This document shows, piece by piece, positions 6,794 to 7,741 of a DNA stretch of 7,741 bases (its first letter is position 1; each line of letters starts with the position of its first letter). A model generated the notes under the pieces. It searched no databases and was not told the DNA's origin. It was given only the letters and a program-made list of their open reading frames with translations. The DNA lies in contig SXJH01000023.1 of assembly GCA_005779435.1 (NCBI GenBank), positions 1 through 7,741 on the forward strand, written 5' to 3'. The translations under genes were made by a program, and so were the position numbers. Source of the DNA: Nitrosomonas sp. (GTDB lineage: Bacteria; Pseudomonadota; Gammaproteobacteria; Burkholderiales; Nitrosomonadaceae).

Positions 6794-7741
6794 ATGTCTG
6801 AAGTATCGAAATCAATCGATGAGCTGAAAACGACGGGTGCGCGTACCGTGCGCCCCAGCATGAACATTTGGCACAGCTTTACGCTGGGGTTTGCGGTGGT
6901 GTCGCCGATTGTCGGGTTGTACGCCATTATCGGCGTGCAAACGACGGTGACCGGCGGCGGCTGGTTTGCGGCGCTGGCGATTTGTTTGTCGATGCAATTG
7001 CTGGTTGCGACCGTCTACGCCGAACTTGCGTCGCAATTTCCGATAGCGGGCGGCGCCTACAAATGGGCGCGGCAGCTTTACGGCACCACCGCCGGGCATT
7101 ACGCCGGTGTCATTTATGTCAGCTCCACCATTGCGATGCTGACCACCACGGCATACGCCGGGGGTATCTGGTTTGCCGGTTTTTTTGGGTCGATGGCCGA
7201 TAGCGGCAGCGAAAAAGTGTTGTGGGCGGCGGTTTTTCTGACGCTGTGCACGCTGCTGAATCTCGCGCCGGTACAAGTGTTCAAACGCATCATCAAGCTC
7301 GGTGTGTATGCCGAAGTGGCCGGATCGCTGGGCATTGCGGTGTTATTGTTTCTGTTTTTCCGCCAGCATGATTTTCCGGAACTGTTCCGGCATCTCGGCA
7401 CCGGCACTGCGCCGAGCCAAGCGGCTGCGTTTCTTGCAGCGCTTGCGATTGCCGGTTGGGCGTTCATCGGCTTTGATGCGTGTTCCACCACGGCGGAAGA
7501 AACGCATCAACCGCAACATGCGGTGCCGCGCGCGATCTTTTTTTCGCTGTGCGCCGTCGGCACCGTGGTGATGTTCAATTCGGCATCGCTGATATTGGCA
7601 TTCGATCGCGAAACGTTGATTCACAGCAGCGTGACCGCCGATCCGATCACGCCGTTGATCGCCAGTCATTTCGGAACGTGGATCGAGAAACCGTTTTTGG
7701 CGATTGTTGGAACGGCTTTTCTGGCTTGCGGCGCATCCGTA
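6794..7741 (+). CDS. APC-superfamily permease under guanidine-I riboswitch, 3' end beyond window
   Basis: The first 316 residues of an inner-membrane transporter; the frame is open to the last base, and family members are usually about 450-550 residues. A hydrophilic N-terminal tail (1-28) is followed by about eight hydrophobic segments: near 31-50, 57-79, 102-130, 141-160, 165-189, 209-230, 247-270 and 300-316. APC signatures visible are SQFPIAGGAYKW (80-91) after the second segment and GFDACSTTAEETHQP (226-240) followed by VPRAI. These match amino-acid/polyamine permeases of the AA_permease_2 kind. The substrate cannot be read from sequence. The upstream guanidine-I riboswitch suggests import of guanidine or a guanidino compound, possibly feeding guanidine carboxylase/carboxyguanidine deiminase or guanidinase genes to the right. 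A general amino-acid permease remains possible. A sampled stretch is about 62% GC, unlike the ParA-like gene before it. Confidence 0.9.
   Translation, partial: MSEVSKSIDELKTTGARTVRPSMNIWHSFTLGFAVVSPIVGLYAIIGVQTTVTGGGWFAALAICLSMQLLVATVYAELASQFPIAGGAYKWARQLYGTTAGHYAGVIYVSSTIAMLTTTAYAGGIWFAGFFGSMADSGSEKVLWAAVFLTLCTLLNLAPVQVFKRIIKLGVYAEVAGSLGIAVLLFLFFRQHDFPELFRHLGTGTAPSQAAAFLAALAIAGWAFIGFDACSTTAEETHQPQHAVPRAIFFSLCAVGTVVMFNSASLILAFDRETLIHSSVTADPITPLIASHFGTWIEKPFLAIVGTAFLACGASV

Overview
The window looks like a piece of a Gram-negative, probably betaproteobacterial, chromosome. The evidence is the order mnmG-rsmG-parA-parB, which is the classic replication-origin-proximal cluster of Proteobacteria, together with moderately high GC and protein sequences of proteobacterial type. 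An ammonia-oxidiser-like (Nitrosomonadaceae) host is plausible but is inferred from general resemblance only. Every convincing gene is on the + strand.

Region 1 (1-3070) is housekeeping. It holds the 3' end of mnmG (tRNA wobble-uridine modification), rsmG (16S rRNA m7G methyltransferase, ATGA overlap with mnmG), and the chromosome-segregation pair parA (GTG start) and parB. Gaps between these genes are 25 bp or less. In many Proteobacteria the ATP synthase operon follows parB; here it does not.

Region 2 (3071-6483) is an accessory run of four genes in the same direction with gaps of 3-21 bp or an overlap. They are a small Trm112/YcaR-family protein, an atypical ADP-ribosylglycohydrolase/crystallin-J1-like protein, a Schlafen-type AlbA_2 plus GHKL-ATPase protein, and a second, ParB-less ParA-like ATPase fused to the previous gene by an ATGA overlap. 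Hand-counted stretches of the last two genes are about 43-45% GC against 57-58% in the parAB genes, so they are probably later arrivals. No terminator is visible between parB and this run, so it may be read from the housekeeping operon. The AlbA_2/GHKL plus ParA pair is the best candidate in the window for an undescribed system (defence or regulatory). Its GHKL N-box carries Gln where the catalytic Glu is expected, and the neighbouring ADP-ribosylglycohydrolase-like protein lacks the second Asp of its C-terminal metal motif.

Region 3 (6484-7741) begins with a 310-bp gap holding a possible terminator and a clear ykkC-class guanidine-I riboswitch. This sits directly in front of an APC-superfamily permease that runs off the window. 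The arrangement points to a guanidine-responsive transport or nitrogen-assimilation operon continuing to the right.
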